Translations under genes and position numbers: made by a program
The notes under the pieces: model-generated
The model's database searches: none
Told to the model about the DNA's origin: nothing
What the model saw: the letters and a program-made list of their open reading frames with translations, nothing else
NCBI GenBank assembly: GCA_023424965.1
Contig: JAFADI010000002.1
Location: 1-10,447 of the forward strand
DNA: 10,447 nt
DNA from: Bacillota bacterium
Lineage (GTDB): Bacteria; Bacillota; Clostridia; Acetivibrionales; JAFADI01
Reading direction: 5' to 3'
In this document: positions 1-6,094 of the stretch, piece after piece
Layout: the number at the start of each line of letters is the position of its first letter
How positions within the stretch are numbered: position 1 is the stretch's first letter

Positions 1-119
1 TTATTGGAAGGTGCCTGCAACCCCGCATCAATAATCTTCTTAATAATCTCAACATCAATCTGCTTTTCAATAAAGTCCCGAACCGTTCTTCTTGAATAGA
101 TAGCTTCATATAATTCCAT
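1..119 (-). CDS. Nitroreductase family protein, N-terminal fragment (runs off left edge)
   Basis: Only the first 39 codons are visible; the gene continues beyond base 1. The translated start reads MELYEAIYSRRTVRDF and goes on to a QAPSN segment at the edge. An early S-R-R-(T/S)-(V/I)-R-x-(F/Y) motif followed about 20 residues later by an (A)PS(N/G) motif is typical of the FMN-binding N-terminus of nitroreductase-fold proteins, where the arginines contact the flavin phosphate. These enzymes reduce nitro compounds, quinones or flavins with NAD(P)H, but the fragment is too short to name a substrate. The ATG at 117-119 is preceded by a GGAGGGGG-like ribosome binding site at about 127-134. It lies 24 nt downstream of the secreted-protein gene on the same strand, so it is probably co-transcribed with it. 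Confidence 0.8.
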   Translation of the reverse strand, partial: MELYEAIYSRRTVRDFIEKQIDVEIIKKIIDAGLQAPSN

Positions 120-143
120 AGAAGACCCCCTCCAATATATTTG

Positions 144-1037
144 TCAGTCTAAGATTTCATTGGTCCTTGGTTTGATATAAATCATTTTGTTGGCCAGGCT
201 GTATTCCACGCCCATGCCCAGGCTTTCGAGGAACCTGGCCGGCACGTAGGTTCTCCCTTCCGATATGAATGGCGCCATTCCATCAATAAACGGCTCGGTA
301 CCCCCATTCTTAACAAATGCGCTCTGTCCGGTTTTTAAACTTATACTGGTTTTACCGTCGGAACTTGTTATGTCTACTCTTGTGTATTCCCCTTCATTGG
401 AATAATCTACTTTAAATTTGAATAACTCAGCCAGACACCGGATTGGGATATATACATGATTATCCTTGTTTATCAGTTTGACATTTTTATTATTCGCATC
501 AAAATACACCTGCCTGCCGCGCTCATCATCTCCGGCAGGTTTGAGATAATAATCATTGACCGTCGCATCATTCCTTATGGTTACCACATAAAGGGAGCTC
601 AGATAAACCATTATTTCCTTATCCTCATCCTTTTCCCAGGCAATCGCTTCTTTAAAGAAGCTTGAGGTCCCGTCGCTGTTATAATAATAGGTCCTGTTCT
701 CATTTTCTCCGTTACCCATTTTTACCGAAACCGTCACAAAGGCATAGGTGATAGTATTCCCTGCAACCTCCTCTGCCTTTACCGGCAATATAATATTGTT
801 TTGATATTTATAGGGTATGCCGTCCGTGCTGCTTTTCTCTGGAAGGGTCACAACCTTTTCTGTTCCATCGGCAGCTCTAAGCCCTATGCCGTAGGACAGC
901 ACACTGTCAAGATAGCTCAACATATAGGTGGGTGCATACAATCTGAGTTTGAGAACAGGTTCCTCTGCCAGGCTCACGGTATAGCCTCCGGCCACAATCC
1001 CTAAAGCCAATAGTAACGCCAAAAGTCTTTTCATCAT
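144..1037 (-). CDS. Secreted protein with copper amine oxidase N-terminal-like domain
   Basis: Encodes 297 residues. Residues 1-24 form a signal peptide: Lys-Arg, then a Leu/Ala-rich hydrophobic core, with a likely cleavage after S-L-A at 22-24. The C-terminal third (about 185-289) resembles the copper amine oxidase N-terminal domain (Pfam PF07833). One half carries VYIPIRCLAELF (195-206); the other carries a G-x-T-Y-V-P-A-R-F-L-x-x-L-G motif (261-274) followed by a short beta strand ending in MIYIKP. In Clostridia this domain usually sits on extracytoplasmic or cell-surface proteins and does not imply amine oxidase activity; no catalytic oxidase domain is present. Residues 25-180 are predicted to be mostly beta and I do not recognise them. 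There are two consecutive ATGs. The first (1035-1037) is preferred because AGGAG at 1047-1051 lies 9 nt upstream. The gene begins 30 nt after the small Cys-rich gene. Confidence 0.85.
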   Translation of the reverse strand: MMKRLLALLLALGIVAGGYTVSLAEEPVLKLRLYAPTYMLSYLDSVLSYGIGLRAADGTEKVVTLPEKSSTDGIPYKYQNNIILPVKAEEVAGNTITYAFVTVSVKMGNGENENRTYYYNSDGTSSFFKEAIAWEKDEDKEIMVYLSSLYVVTIRNDATVNDYYLKPAGDDERGRQVYFDANNKNVKLINKDNHVYIPIRCLAELFKFKVDYSNEGEYTRVDITSSDGKTSISLKTGQSAFVKNGGTEPFIDGMAPFISEGRTYVPARFLESLGMGVEYSLANKMIYIKPRTNEILD

Positions 1038-1046
1038 ATCCCGCCT

Positions 1047-1051
1047 CTCCT
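1047..1051 (-). promoter_or_regulatory. Ribosome binding site of the secreted-protein gene
   Basis: On the minus strand AGGAG lies 9 nt before the first of two adjacent ATG codons and 12 nt before the second, which favours the first as the start. Confidence 0.6.
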
Positions 1052-1067
1052 GATTGATTTTTATATA

Positions 1068-1244
1068 TTACATCTGTTTTCTTACCGTTTTGTATTCGTC
1101 ATTCAACTGGAAATAGGGGCAATCATCAAATGAATTCCTCAAAAATTTTGCCATTTCATCCTCGTCCAGATTAGCCTGGCATACATAACAGGTATAGTCT
1201 TCGTCATAAATATAGTTGATGCAGCAATCACAGTTCGTTTTCAT
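1068..1244 (-). CDS. Small Cys-rich protein, DUF6472-like
   Basis: A 58-residue protein starting MKTNCDCC and ending KTVRKQM. Six cysteines are arranged as C5-x-C7-C8, C19-x2-C22 and C42-P, with a conserved-looking acidic block NLDEDEM (25-31) and a DEYK segment near the end. From memory this matches a small family of unknown function common in Clostridiales (DUF6472); I could not search to confirm. The cysteine pattern suggests a bound metal such as zinc, or an Fe-S cluster, but that is inference. The reading frame has an ATG three codons earlier (1251-1253). I chose 1242-1244 because the AAGGAG at 1255-1260 is only 1 nt from the upstream ATG but 10 nt from this one, and because the N-x-C-x-C-C motif then sits directly at the N-terminus. 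It appears to be the first gene of a three-gene minus-strand run. Confidence 0.75.
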   Translation of the reverse strand: MKTNCDCCINYIYDEDYTCYVCQANLDEDEMAKFLRNSFDDCPYFQLNDEYKTVRKQM

Positions 1245-1259
1245 TTTGCACATTCTCCT

Positions 1260-1301
1260 TATGTACTACTTTACCACATAACGTCGATGATTGCAGTACA
1301 T
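1260..1301. promoter_or_regulatory. Inverted repeats in the leader of the Cys-rich gene
   Basis: Two overlapping dyads lie just upstream of the ribosome binding site of the minus-strand gene. First, 1260-1280 is an imperfect palindrome, TATGT-n2-TA-n3-TA-n2-ACATA. Second, ATGTACTAC at 1261-1269 pairs with GCAGTACAT at 1293-1301, with one mismatch and a 23-nt gap. Either could be an operator or an mRNA hairpin beside the start site. Short AT-rich dyads of this size can also arise by chance. Confidence 0.25.
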
Positions 1302-1359
1302 GGATCATTTTATAAAGCGCTAATGGGCGGTAAATAAATTTCATAATAAAGAGAGATTC

Positions 1360-1401
1360 TTTTAAAAAGTTATACGCATTTTTATAATATTGATATATAA
1401 T
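1360..1401 (+). promoter_or_regulatory. Putative sigma-A promoter region for the gcv operon
   Basis: This AT-rich stretch lies just before the glycine riboswitch and holds two perfect TATAAT hexamers, at 1383-1388 and 1396-1401. The first has a weak -35 candidate, TTTAAA at 1361-1366, with a 16-nt spacer. The second has no good -35, but a TG at 1391-1392 could make an extended -10 with the overlapping TATATA at 1394-1399. Either would start transcription between about 1395 and 1410, giving a short leader before aptamer I. The position is sensible; the exact promoter is uncertain. Confidence 0.45.
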
Positions 1402-1435
1402 AATAGTACCAAATAAATACTTTGGATGATGAATA

Positions 1436-1617
1436 CGGAAGAGTCCTGTAAATACAGGCACCGAAGAAGCAAGCAGCAAACTGTCCATTTGCTGTGAACC
1501 TTTCAGGTAAAAGGACCGTATCCGGACAAAACTCTGAAAAGTTGGTATTGTATCGCACCGAAGGAGCAATGTTCCGCCAAAATGCGGAGAGAAATCTCTC
1601 AGGTCAGGAAACAGAGG
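1436..1617 (+). ncRNA. Tandem glycine riboswitch (aptamers I and II)
   Basis: The glycine aptamer core motif occurs twice: GCACCGAAGAAGCAA at 1458-1472 and GCACCGAAGGAGCAA at 1555-1569, a 15-nt match with one difference. Aptamer I (about 1438-1536) has AGAGT at 1440-1444 pairing with ACTCT at 1531-1535 as P1, a CCTGTA/TACAGG hairpin at 1445-1458, a long hairpin formed by CAGCAAA and TTTGCTG, and the conserved TTCAGGTAAAAGGAC block near 1502-1515. A short linker (about 1537-1550) leads to aptamer II (about 1551-1617). That aptamer contains a GAGA-GAAA-TCTC tetraloop hairpin (1587-1598), the CTCAGG element and an ACAGAGGAAG 3' end. This tandem layout directly upstream of gcvT is the classical one, in which glycine binding activates expression. 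The element sits 117 nt before the gcvT start. Confidence 0.95.
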
Positions 1618-1654
1618 AAGATGACAGGTTATTCTTGTTGTCTTCCTTTTTTTT
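1616..1654 (+). terminator. Riboswitch-controlled intrinsic terminator
   Basis: GGAAGATGACA (1616-1626) pairs along all 11 positions, with two G-U wobbles, with TGTTGTCTTCC (1636-1646) across a 9-nt loop. Eight T follow at 1647-1654. The 5' arm abuts and shares bases with the 3' end of aptamer II (1611-1617). Glycine-stabilised folding of the aptamers should therefore hinder terminator formation, and absence of glycine should stop transcription before gcvT. That mechanism is inferred from known Bacillota glycine riboswitches. Confidence 0.9.
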
Positions 1655-1720
1655 GTGCGTACACAGCAAGGTCCCTGCGTCGTAAGACGAAGGGTTGTTA
1701 TTTCCATATTCTTTGCAGCA

Positions 1721-1725
1721 GGAGG
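1721..1725 (+). promoter_or_regulatory. Ribosome binding site deciding the gcvT start
   Basis: GGAGG lies 8 nt before the GTG at 1734-1736. It selects this GTG over an in-frame TTG at 1695, which has no such signal and would add 13 unrelated residues. Confidence 0.8.
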
Positions 1726-1733
1726 TCGTATTT

Positions 1734-2828
1734 GTGAAAAAGACGCCGCTCTACGAAAATCACTGTAAGTTAAACGGAAGAATGATCGATTTTGGAGGAT
1801 GGAGCCTGCCGGTTGAGTATACCGGTATCATCGAGGAGCACCGGCAGGTGCGGAATGCAGCAGGACTTTTTGATGTCTCCCATATGGGGGAAATCACCGT
1901 AAAGGGCAAGGATGCCACGCAACTGGTTCAGAAGCTGATCACCAACAACATCGCTGCCGCGAAAGAATTTCAGGTGGTTTACTCCCCCATGTGCTATTTG
2001 GATGGCGGAGTCGTTGATGACTTACTGGTATACAAGTATTCCAACGAAAACTATCTGCTTGTTGTAAACGCTTCAAATACCGAGAAGGATTTTGAATGGA
2101 TCCGGCAGAACCTAGAGGGCCAGGTAGCCGTCGAGAATGTTTCTGATGCCTATGCCCAGCTTGCCATACAGGGCCCGAAAGCGGAAACGGTTTTACAAAA
2201 GCTGGCCGGCACAGCCCTGAACGAAATAAAATTCTTCTATTTCAAACCCGATGTGATGCTTGGGGAGGTGAAGGCAATCCTTTCAAGGACAGGGTATACC
2301 GGTGAAGACGGGTTTGAAATCTATATACCGGCAGAAAATGCGGCTGGAATATGGGAACAGCTTTTAGCGGCTGGAAAAGAGGAAGGCATCGTGCCTGTGG
2401 GCTTAGGCGCCAGGGATACCCTCCGGTTCGAGGCTGCTTTACCGCTTTACGGACATGAATTGTCCATGGAAATAACCCCCCTTGAAGCGGGGCTTGGTAA
2501 TTTTGTCAAATTGAACAAGGAAAATTTCAATGGGATGGAAAGCCTGTCGCTTCAACATTCATCCGGCCTGAAAAGAACGCTGGTTGGTTTCGAAATGCTG
2601 GGCAGGGGAATCCCTAGAAACAATTACGAAGTATCCGCAAATGGAAGGACCGTAGGAAAAGTAACCTCCGGAAGCTATTCTCCCAGCCTTGATAAGAATA
2701 TCGGCATGGCCCTGGTTGAAGCCGGGTGTTCTGCGGAAGGAACAGAGGTAGACATCCTGATCCGGGAGAAACCCATCAAAGCCCGGATTATCAAACTGCC
2801 TTTCTACTCAAAAAAGTATAAAAGATAA
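1734..2828 (+). CDS. gcvT: Aminomethyltransferase, glycine cleavage T protein
   Basis: T protein takes the aminomethyl group carried on lipoylated GcvH, transfers the carbon to tetrahydrofolate to give 5,10-methylene-THF, and releases ammonia. From the GTG start it is 364 residues, normal for the family. Diagnostic segments include TPLYENH at the N-terminus, MIDFGGWSLPVEY, GLFDVSHMGE, and a GGVVDDLLVYKY region whose Asp pair (residues 95-96) corresponds to the conserved folate-site aspartate. Further on are SRTGYTGEDGFEIY, LGARDTLRFEAALPLYGHEL and the C-terminal GxVTSGxYSPSL segment. The upstream riboswitch and terminator control it, and it is the first gene of the operon. It ends 54 nt before gcvH. 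The family includes dimethylglycine/sarcosine-type homologues, but the neighbouring H, P and L genes make the GcvT call secure. Confidence 0.97.
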   Translation: MKKTPLYENHCKLNGRMIDFGGWSLPVEYTGIIEEHRQVRNAAGLFDVSHMGEITVKGKDATQLVQKLITNNIAAAKEFQVVYSPMCYLDGGVVDDLLVYKYSNENYLLVVNASNTEKDFEWIRQNLEGQVAVENVSDAYAQLAIQGPKAETVLQKLAGTALNEIKFFYFKPDVMLGEVKAILSRTGYTGEDGFEIYIPAENAAGIWEQLLAAGKEEGIVPVGLGARDTLRFEAALPLYGHELSMEITPLEAGLGNFVKLNKENFNGMESLSLQHSSGLKRTLVGFEMLGRGIPRNNYEVSANGRTVGKVTSGSYSPSLDKNIGMALVEAGCSAEGTEVDILIREKPIKARIIKLPFYSKKYKR

Positions 2829-2833
2829 GCACC

Positions 2834-2850
2834 TTGTTGCTACGCAATAA
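2834..2850 (+). other. Small hairpin in the gcvT-gcvH spacer
   Basis: TTGTTGC (2834-2840) and GCAATAA (2844-2850) can form a 7-bp stem with one G-U pair and a 3-nt loop. No T-run follows, so it is not an intrinsic terminator. It could mark an mRNA processing or stability site in the only sizeable gap (54 nt) inside the operon, or be chance. Confidence 0.25.
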
Positions 2851-2882
2851 GCATCACAATAAATTTATGGAGGATTGGGCTT

Positions 2883-3266
2883 ATGAAAATAATTGAAGGA
2901 CTGAAGTATTCAAAGGATCACGAATGGGTGAAAACAGAGGGCAGCAGGGTCTGCGTGGGAATAACGGATTTTGCGCAGCATGCCCTGGGGGAGATTGTTT
3001 TTGTGGAGCTGCCTGAACCGGGAGCCTGCCTGGAAGCGGGAAGCGTCCTGGGCGTGGTTGAATCCGTGAAAGCGGCTTCGGACATTTACACTCCCGTAGC
3101 AGGAAAAGTGGTAGAGATTAATGAGGAACTCACCGACAATCCCGGCTGCCTTAATGAAAATCCCTTTGAAAGCTGGATTGCCGTATTGGAGGTAAAGGAT
3201 GCTTCTTCGCTGGATGCCCTTATGAATGCCGGCGAATATGAAGTATTCTGCTCGGAGGAGGAATAA
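2883..3266 (+). CDS. gcvH: Glycine cleavage system H protein (lipoyl carrier)
   Basis: H protein is the mobile carrier that shuttles the methylamine intermediate from P to T, and electrons to L, on a lipoyl arm. The product is 127 residues, the normal size. It opens with a LKYSKDHEWVK segment typical of the family. The lipoylation site is in GVVESVKAASDIYTP, with the modified lysine at K63. The following PVAGKVVEINEEL and NPGCLNENPFESWI segments complete the hammerhead fold. GGAGG at 2869-2873 lies 9 nt before the ATG. The stop overlaps the next start by one base (TAATG). No lipoate ligase or lipoyl synthase gene is present in the window, so lipoylation must be supplied from elsewhere. Confidence 0.97.
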   Translation: MKIIEGLKYSKDHEWVKTEGSRVCVGITDFAQHALGEIVFVELPEPGACLEAGSVLGVVESVKAASDIYTPVAGKVVEINEELTDNPGCLNENPFESWIAVLEVKDASSLDALMNAGEYEVFCSEEE

Positions 3267-4609
3267 TGATGTCAAATTATATCCCTAACACGGAGGCACA
3301 GCAGCAGGAGATGCTTCAGAGCATGGGCATGCACGGGATTGAGGATTTGTTTGCGGAGGTGCCTGAAGAAGTCAGGCTTAAACGTCCCCTGGCACTTCCC
3401 AGAGCAATGCCGGAAATGGAAATCCTCCCTTACCTGCGGCAGCTGGCGGACAAAAATGCGAATACCGACAACCTGGTCTGTTTTCTTGGCGCGGGAGCGT
3501 ACGACCATTACATCCCCAGCGTTATCAGCCATCTCACATCCCGGCAGGAATTTTATACCGCGTACACTCCTTATCAGCCGGAAATCAGCCAGGGTACGCT
3601 TCAGGCAATTTTCGAGTACCAGACCATGATATGCCTCCTTACAGGAATGGATGTATCAAACGCATCCATGTACGATGGGGCCACCGCACTTGCTGAAGCG
3701 GCCTCCATGGCATGCCAGGCGACAAAAAGGAAAGGGATCCTTGTGGCAAAAACCACGCATCCCGAAAGCCGGGAGGTTTTAAATACCTATGCCCGTTTCA
3801 ATGGCAGCCAGATCGCCGAATACGGGTACAGAGACGGAAAAGCGGATTTACCACTGCTTGAACGCCTTTTGACCCCGGATACCGCGGCGGTAATTGTCCA
3901 AACGCCAAACTTTTTCGGTATTCTTGAAGACTTGAAAGAGCTGGCAGATCTGGTCCACAGGAACAAATCCCTGCTTATTGCAAGCTGTGATCCCATTTCC
4001 CTCGCACTGCTGAAGTCGCCGGGAGAATTGGGTGCGGATATCGTTGTGGGTGAAGGCCAATCCATGGGAAATCAACTGAGCTTTGGAGGGCCTTATCTCG
4101 GATTTCTGGCCGCCAGAACGGAATTAATGAGAAAAATGCCCGGAAGAATTGTGGGAGAAACGGTGGACAGCAACGGAAAAAGAGCTTTTGTCCTCACCCT
4201 TCAAACCAGAGAGCAGCATATCCGGAGGGAAAAGGCCACCTCCAACATCTGCTCCAACCAGTCCCTGAATGCATTGACCGCCGCTATTTACCTTACTTCT
4301 TTGGGGAAAGAAGGCCTTAAGCAGGTGGCTTCGCTGTGTGTTCAAAAATCTCATTATGCTTATCAGCGGCTATTGGATACCGGGTCCTTCTCCCCTGTCT
4401 TTACTGCCCCATTTTTTAAGGAGTTTGCGGTCAGGTATCATGGAAATGTGGAGGAACTGAACGGCAGGCTGTTGAAAGAGGGAATCCTGGGCGGCTATGC
4501 ATTGGAAAAGAAATATCCCGGTATGGAAGGCACCTGGCTTTTAGCCGTGACAGAAAAGCGCACAAAGAAGGAAATAGACCATCTTGTTGAAAAGGCGGTG
4601 TCCCTATGA
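3266..4609 (+). CDS. gcvPA: Glycine dehydrogenase (decarboxylating) subunit 1
   Basis: This is the alpha half of the two-subunit P protein found in many Bacillota and thermophiles. With GcvPB it decarboxylates glycine and passes the aminomethyl group to lipoyl-GcvH. It has 447 residues, in the usual 440-450 range. Family segments include YIPNTEAQQQEML at the N-terminus, FLGAGAYDHYIPSV, a Y-x-P-Y-Q-x-E-x-S-Q-G motif near residues 95-110, MYDGATALAEAA, and GGPYLGFLAAR with MPGRIVGETVD. A REQHIRREKATSNICSNQ stretch follows. Like other alpha subunits it has no PLP-binding lysine of its own; that is in GcvPB. Two adjacent ATGs (3266 and 3269) are possible starts behind GGAGGAGG at 3254-3261, and the first overlaps the gcvH stop by one base. 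The stop overlaps the gcvPB start as ATGA, indicating coupled translation. Confidence 0.97.
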   Translation: MMSNYIPNTEAQQQEMLQSMGMHGIEDLFAEVPEEVRLKRPLALPRAMPEMEILPYLRQLADKNANTDNLVCFLGAGAYDHYIPSVISHLTSRQEFYTAYTPYQPEISQGTLQAIFEYQTMICLLTGMDVSNASMYDGATALAEAASMACQATKRKGILVAKTTHPESREVLNTYARFNGSQIAEYGYRDGKADLPLLERLLTPDTAAVIVQTPNFFGILEDLKELADLVHRNKSLLIASCDPISLALLKSPGELGADIVVGEGQSMGNQLSFGGPYLGFLAARTELMRKMPGRIVGETVDSNGKRAFVLTLQTREQHIRREKATSNICSNQSLNALTAAIYLTSLGKEGLKQVASLCVQKSHYAYQRLLDTGSFSPVFTAPFFKEFAVRYHGNVEELNGRLLKEGILGGYALEKKYPGMEGTWLLAVTEKRTKKEIDHLVEKAVSL

Positions 4610-6072
4610 TTAAAGGAGAAAGAAAGCTCATCTTCGAAATGAGTCAGCCCGGAAGGATGGCATGCTCTCTTCCTGAATCCGATGTGCCTGAAATTGATCT
4701 TGGCGCCTTGATTCCGGAACAGCTCCTGCGGGAGGCGCCGCCTGCCTTGCCTGAAGTCGGTGAGGTTGATGTAATCCGTCATTTTACCCGGCTGTCACAG
4801 CTGAACCATGGGGTGGATTCCGGTTTCTACCCGCTTGGATCCTGCACGATGAAGTACAATCCCAAGGTCAACGAGGATGCCGCACGCATGAGCGGGTTTT
4901 CAAAGGTACACCCCTATCAGCCCGCCGAAACAGTCCAGGGCTGCCTTGAGCTGCTGTATAAAACCGATCAGATGCTTTCCGAAATAACCGGTATGGAAAG
5001 GGTTTCCCTCCAGCCTGCCGCCGGGGCTCACGGTGAAATGTCCGGCCTTATGATCATTAAGGCATATCACGAAAGCAAGGGTGACTTTTCAAGGAAAAAG
5101 CTTATCATCCCGGATTCGGCTCATGGAACAAATCCCGCTTCCGCAGCAGTTGTGGGTTTTGACGTGGTGGAAGTGAAATCGGATGCGCAGGGTATGGTCA
5201 ATGTTGAAGCACTGAAGGCTGTCCTGAGCAATGAAATTGCCGGACTTATGCTGACCAACCCCAATACCCTGGGCCTGTTTGACAGCAGCATACATATTAT
5301 TGCGGACCTGGTCCACCAGGCGGGAGGCCTGTTGTATTACGACGGAGCCAATGCCAACGCAATCATGGGAATATCAAGGCCGGGGGATATGGGCTTCGAC
5401 GTGGTCCATTTGAACCTGCACAAGACCTTCAGTACGCCCCATGGCGGCGGCGGTCCCGGATCAGGCCCCGTCGGCGTCAAAAAGGAGCTTGTGCCCTTCC
5501 TTCCCTATCCCGTGGTGGAGTTTACAGGCAGGGAATATTTCCTTGATGACCGGCGTCCGCTGTCCATCGGGAGAGTAAAATCCTTTTATGGGAATTTTGG
5601 TGTGGTGGTCAGGGCATACACATATATTCTCTCAATGGGTCCCGACGGCCTCCGCAAAGCATCGGAAAACGCCGTTCTCAATGCAAATTATGTTATGCAT
5701 AAGCTAAAGGATTACTATCATTTGCCTTACGAAACAACCTGCATGCATGAGGTGGTCTTTTCCGGACAAAGACAGAAGGATTCCGGCGTTTCAACCCTTG
5801 ACATCGCCAAACGGCTGCTTGATTTCGGCTACCATCCCCCAACGGTTTATTTCCCTTTGATCGTAAAGGAAGCCTTGATGATCGAGCCTACGGAAACGGA
5901 AAGCAAAGAGACACTGGATGAATTTATCTCTGTCATGATACAGATTGCTGAAGAGGCAAAAACAAATCCGGAATTGGTAAAAGGCGCTCCGTACAATACC
6001 GCCGTCTCAAGGCTGGATGAAGCCCGGGCTGCCCGCAGTCCGGTACTCAAGTACACGCCGTTTTGCGAATAG
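4606..6072 (+). CDS. gcvPB: Glycine dehydrogenase (decarboxylating) subunit 2, PLP-binding
   Basis: This is the beta, cofactor-carrying half of the P protein, 488 residues, the usual length. The PLP lysine is K273 in HLNLHKTFSTPHGGGGPG. D246 in YYDGANANA should contact the pyridine nitrogen, and H173 in SAHGTNPASAA should stack on the ring. Other family segments are LIFEMSQPGR near the N-terminus, GFYPLGSCTMKYNPK, LQPAAGAHGE, and a C-terminal HPPTVYFPLIVKEALMIEPTE region. The ATG overlaps the gcvPA stop by four bases. The ribosome binding site before it is weak (AAGGCGG at about 4592-4598), so translation probably depends on ribosomes finishing gcvPA, consistent with a 1:1 alpha/beta complex. 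lpdA starts 22 nt after the stop. Confidence 0.97.
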   Translation: MIKGERKLIFEMSQPGRMACSLPESDVPEIDLGALIPEQLLREAPPALPEVGEVDVIRHFTRLSQLNHGVDSGFYPLGSCTMKYNPKVNEDAARMSGFSKVHPYQPAETVQGCLELLYKTDQMLSEITGMERVSLQPAAGAHGEMSGLMIIKAYHESKGDFSRKKLIIPDSAHGTNPASAAVVGFDVVEVKSDAQGMVNVEALKAVLSNEIAGLMLTNPNTLGLFDSSIHIIADLVHQAGGLLYYDGANANAIMGISRPGDMGFDVVHLNLHKTFSTPHGGGGPGSGPVGVKKELVPFLPYPVVEFTGREYFLDDRRPLSIGRVKSFYGNFGVVVRAYTYILSMGPDGLRKASENAVLNANYVMHKLKDYYHLPYETTCMHEVVFSGQRQKDSGVSTLDIAKRLLDFGYHPPTVYFPLIVKEALMIEPTETESKETLDEFISVMIQIAEEAKTNPELVKGAPYNTAVSRLDEARAARSPVLKYTPFCE

Positions 6073-6094
6073 CTTTCTATCCATGGAGGGAAAT

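Noticed and set aside
1494..1685. Plus-strand open frame inside the riboswitch
   Set aside because: It spans both aptamers and the terminator, whose RNA structure explains the sequence; no recognisable protein.
1228..1707. A 159-codon minus-strand open frame across the intergenic region
   Set aside because: It is antisense to the glycine riboswitch and terminator, its composition is unlike a real protein, and it overlaps the start of the Cys-rich gene.
1695..1733. Upstream TTG start extending gcvT by 13 residues
   Set aside because: No ribosome binding site at suitable spacing, and homologues begin at the KKTPLY segment; the GTG at 1734 has GGAGG 8 nt upstream.
6017..6094. Upstream ATG extending lpdA by 26 residues
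   Set aside because: It lies inside gcvPB and the extra residues would precede the FAD motif that normally sits at the N-terminus.
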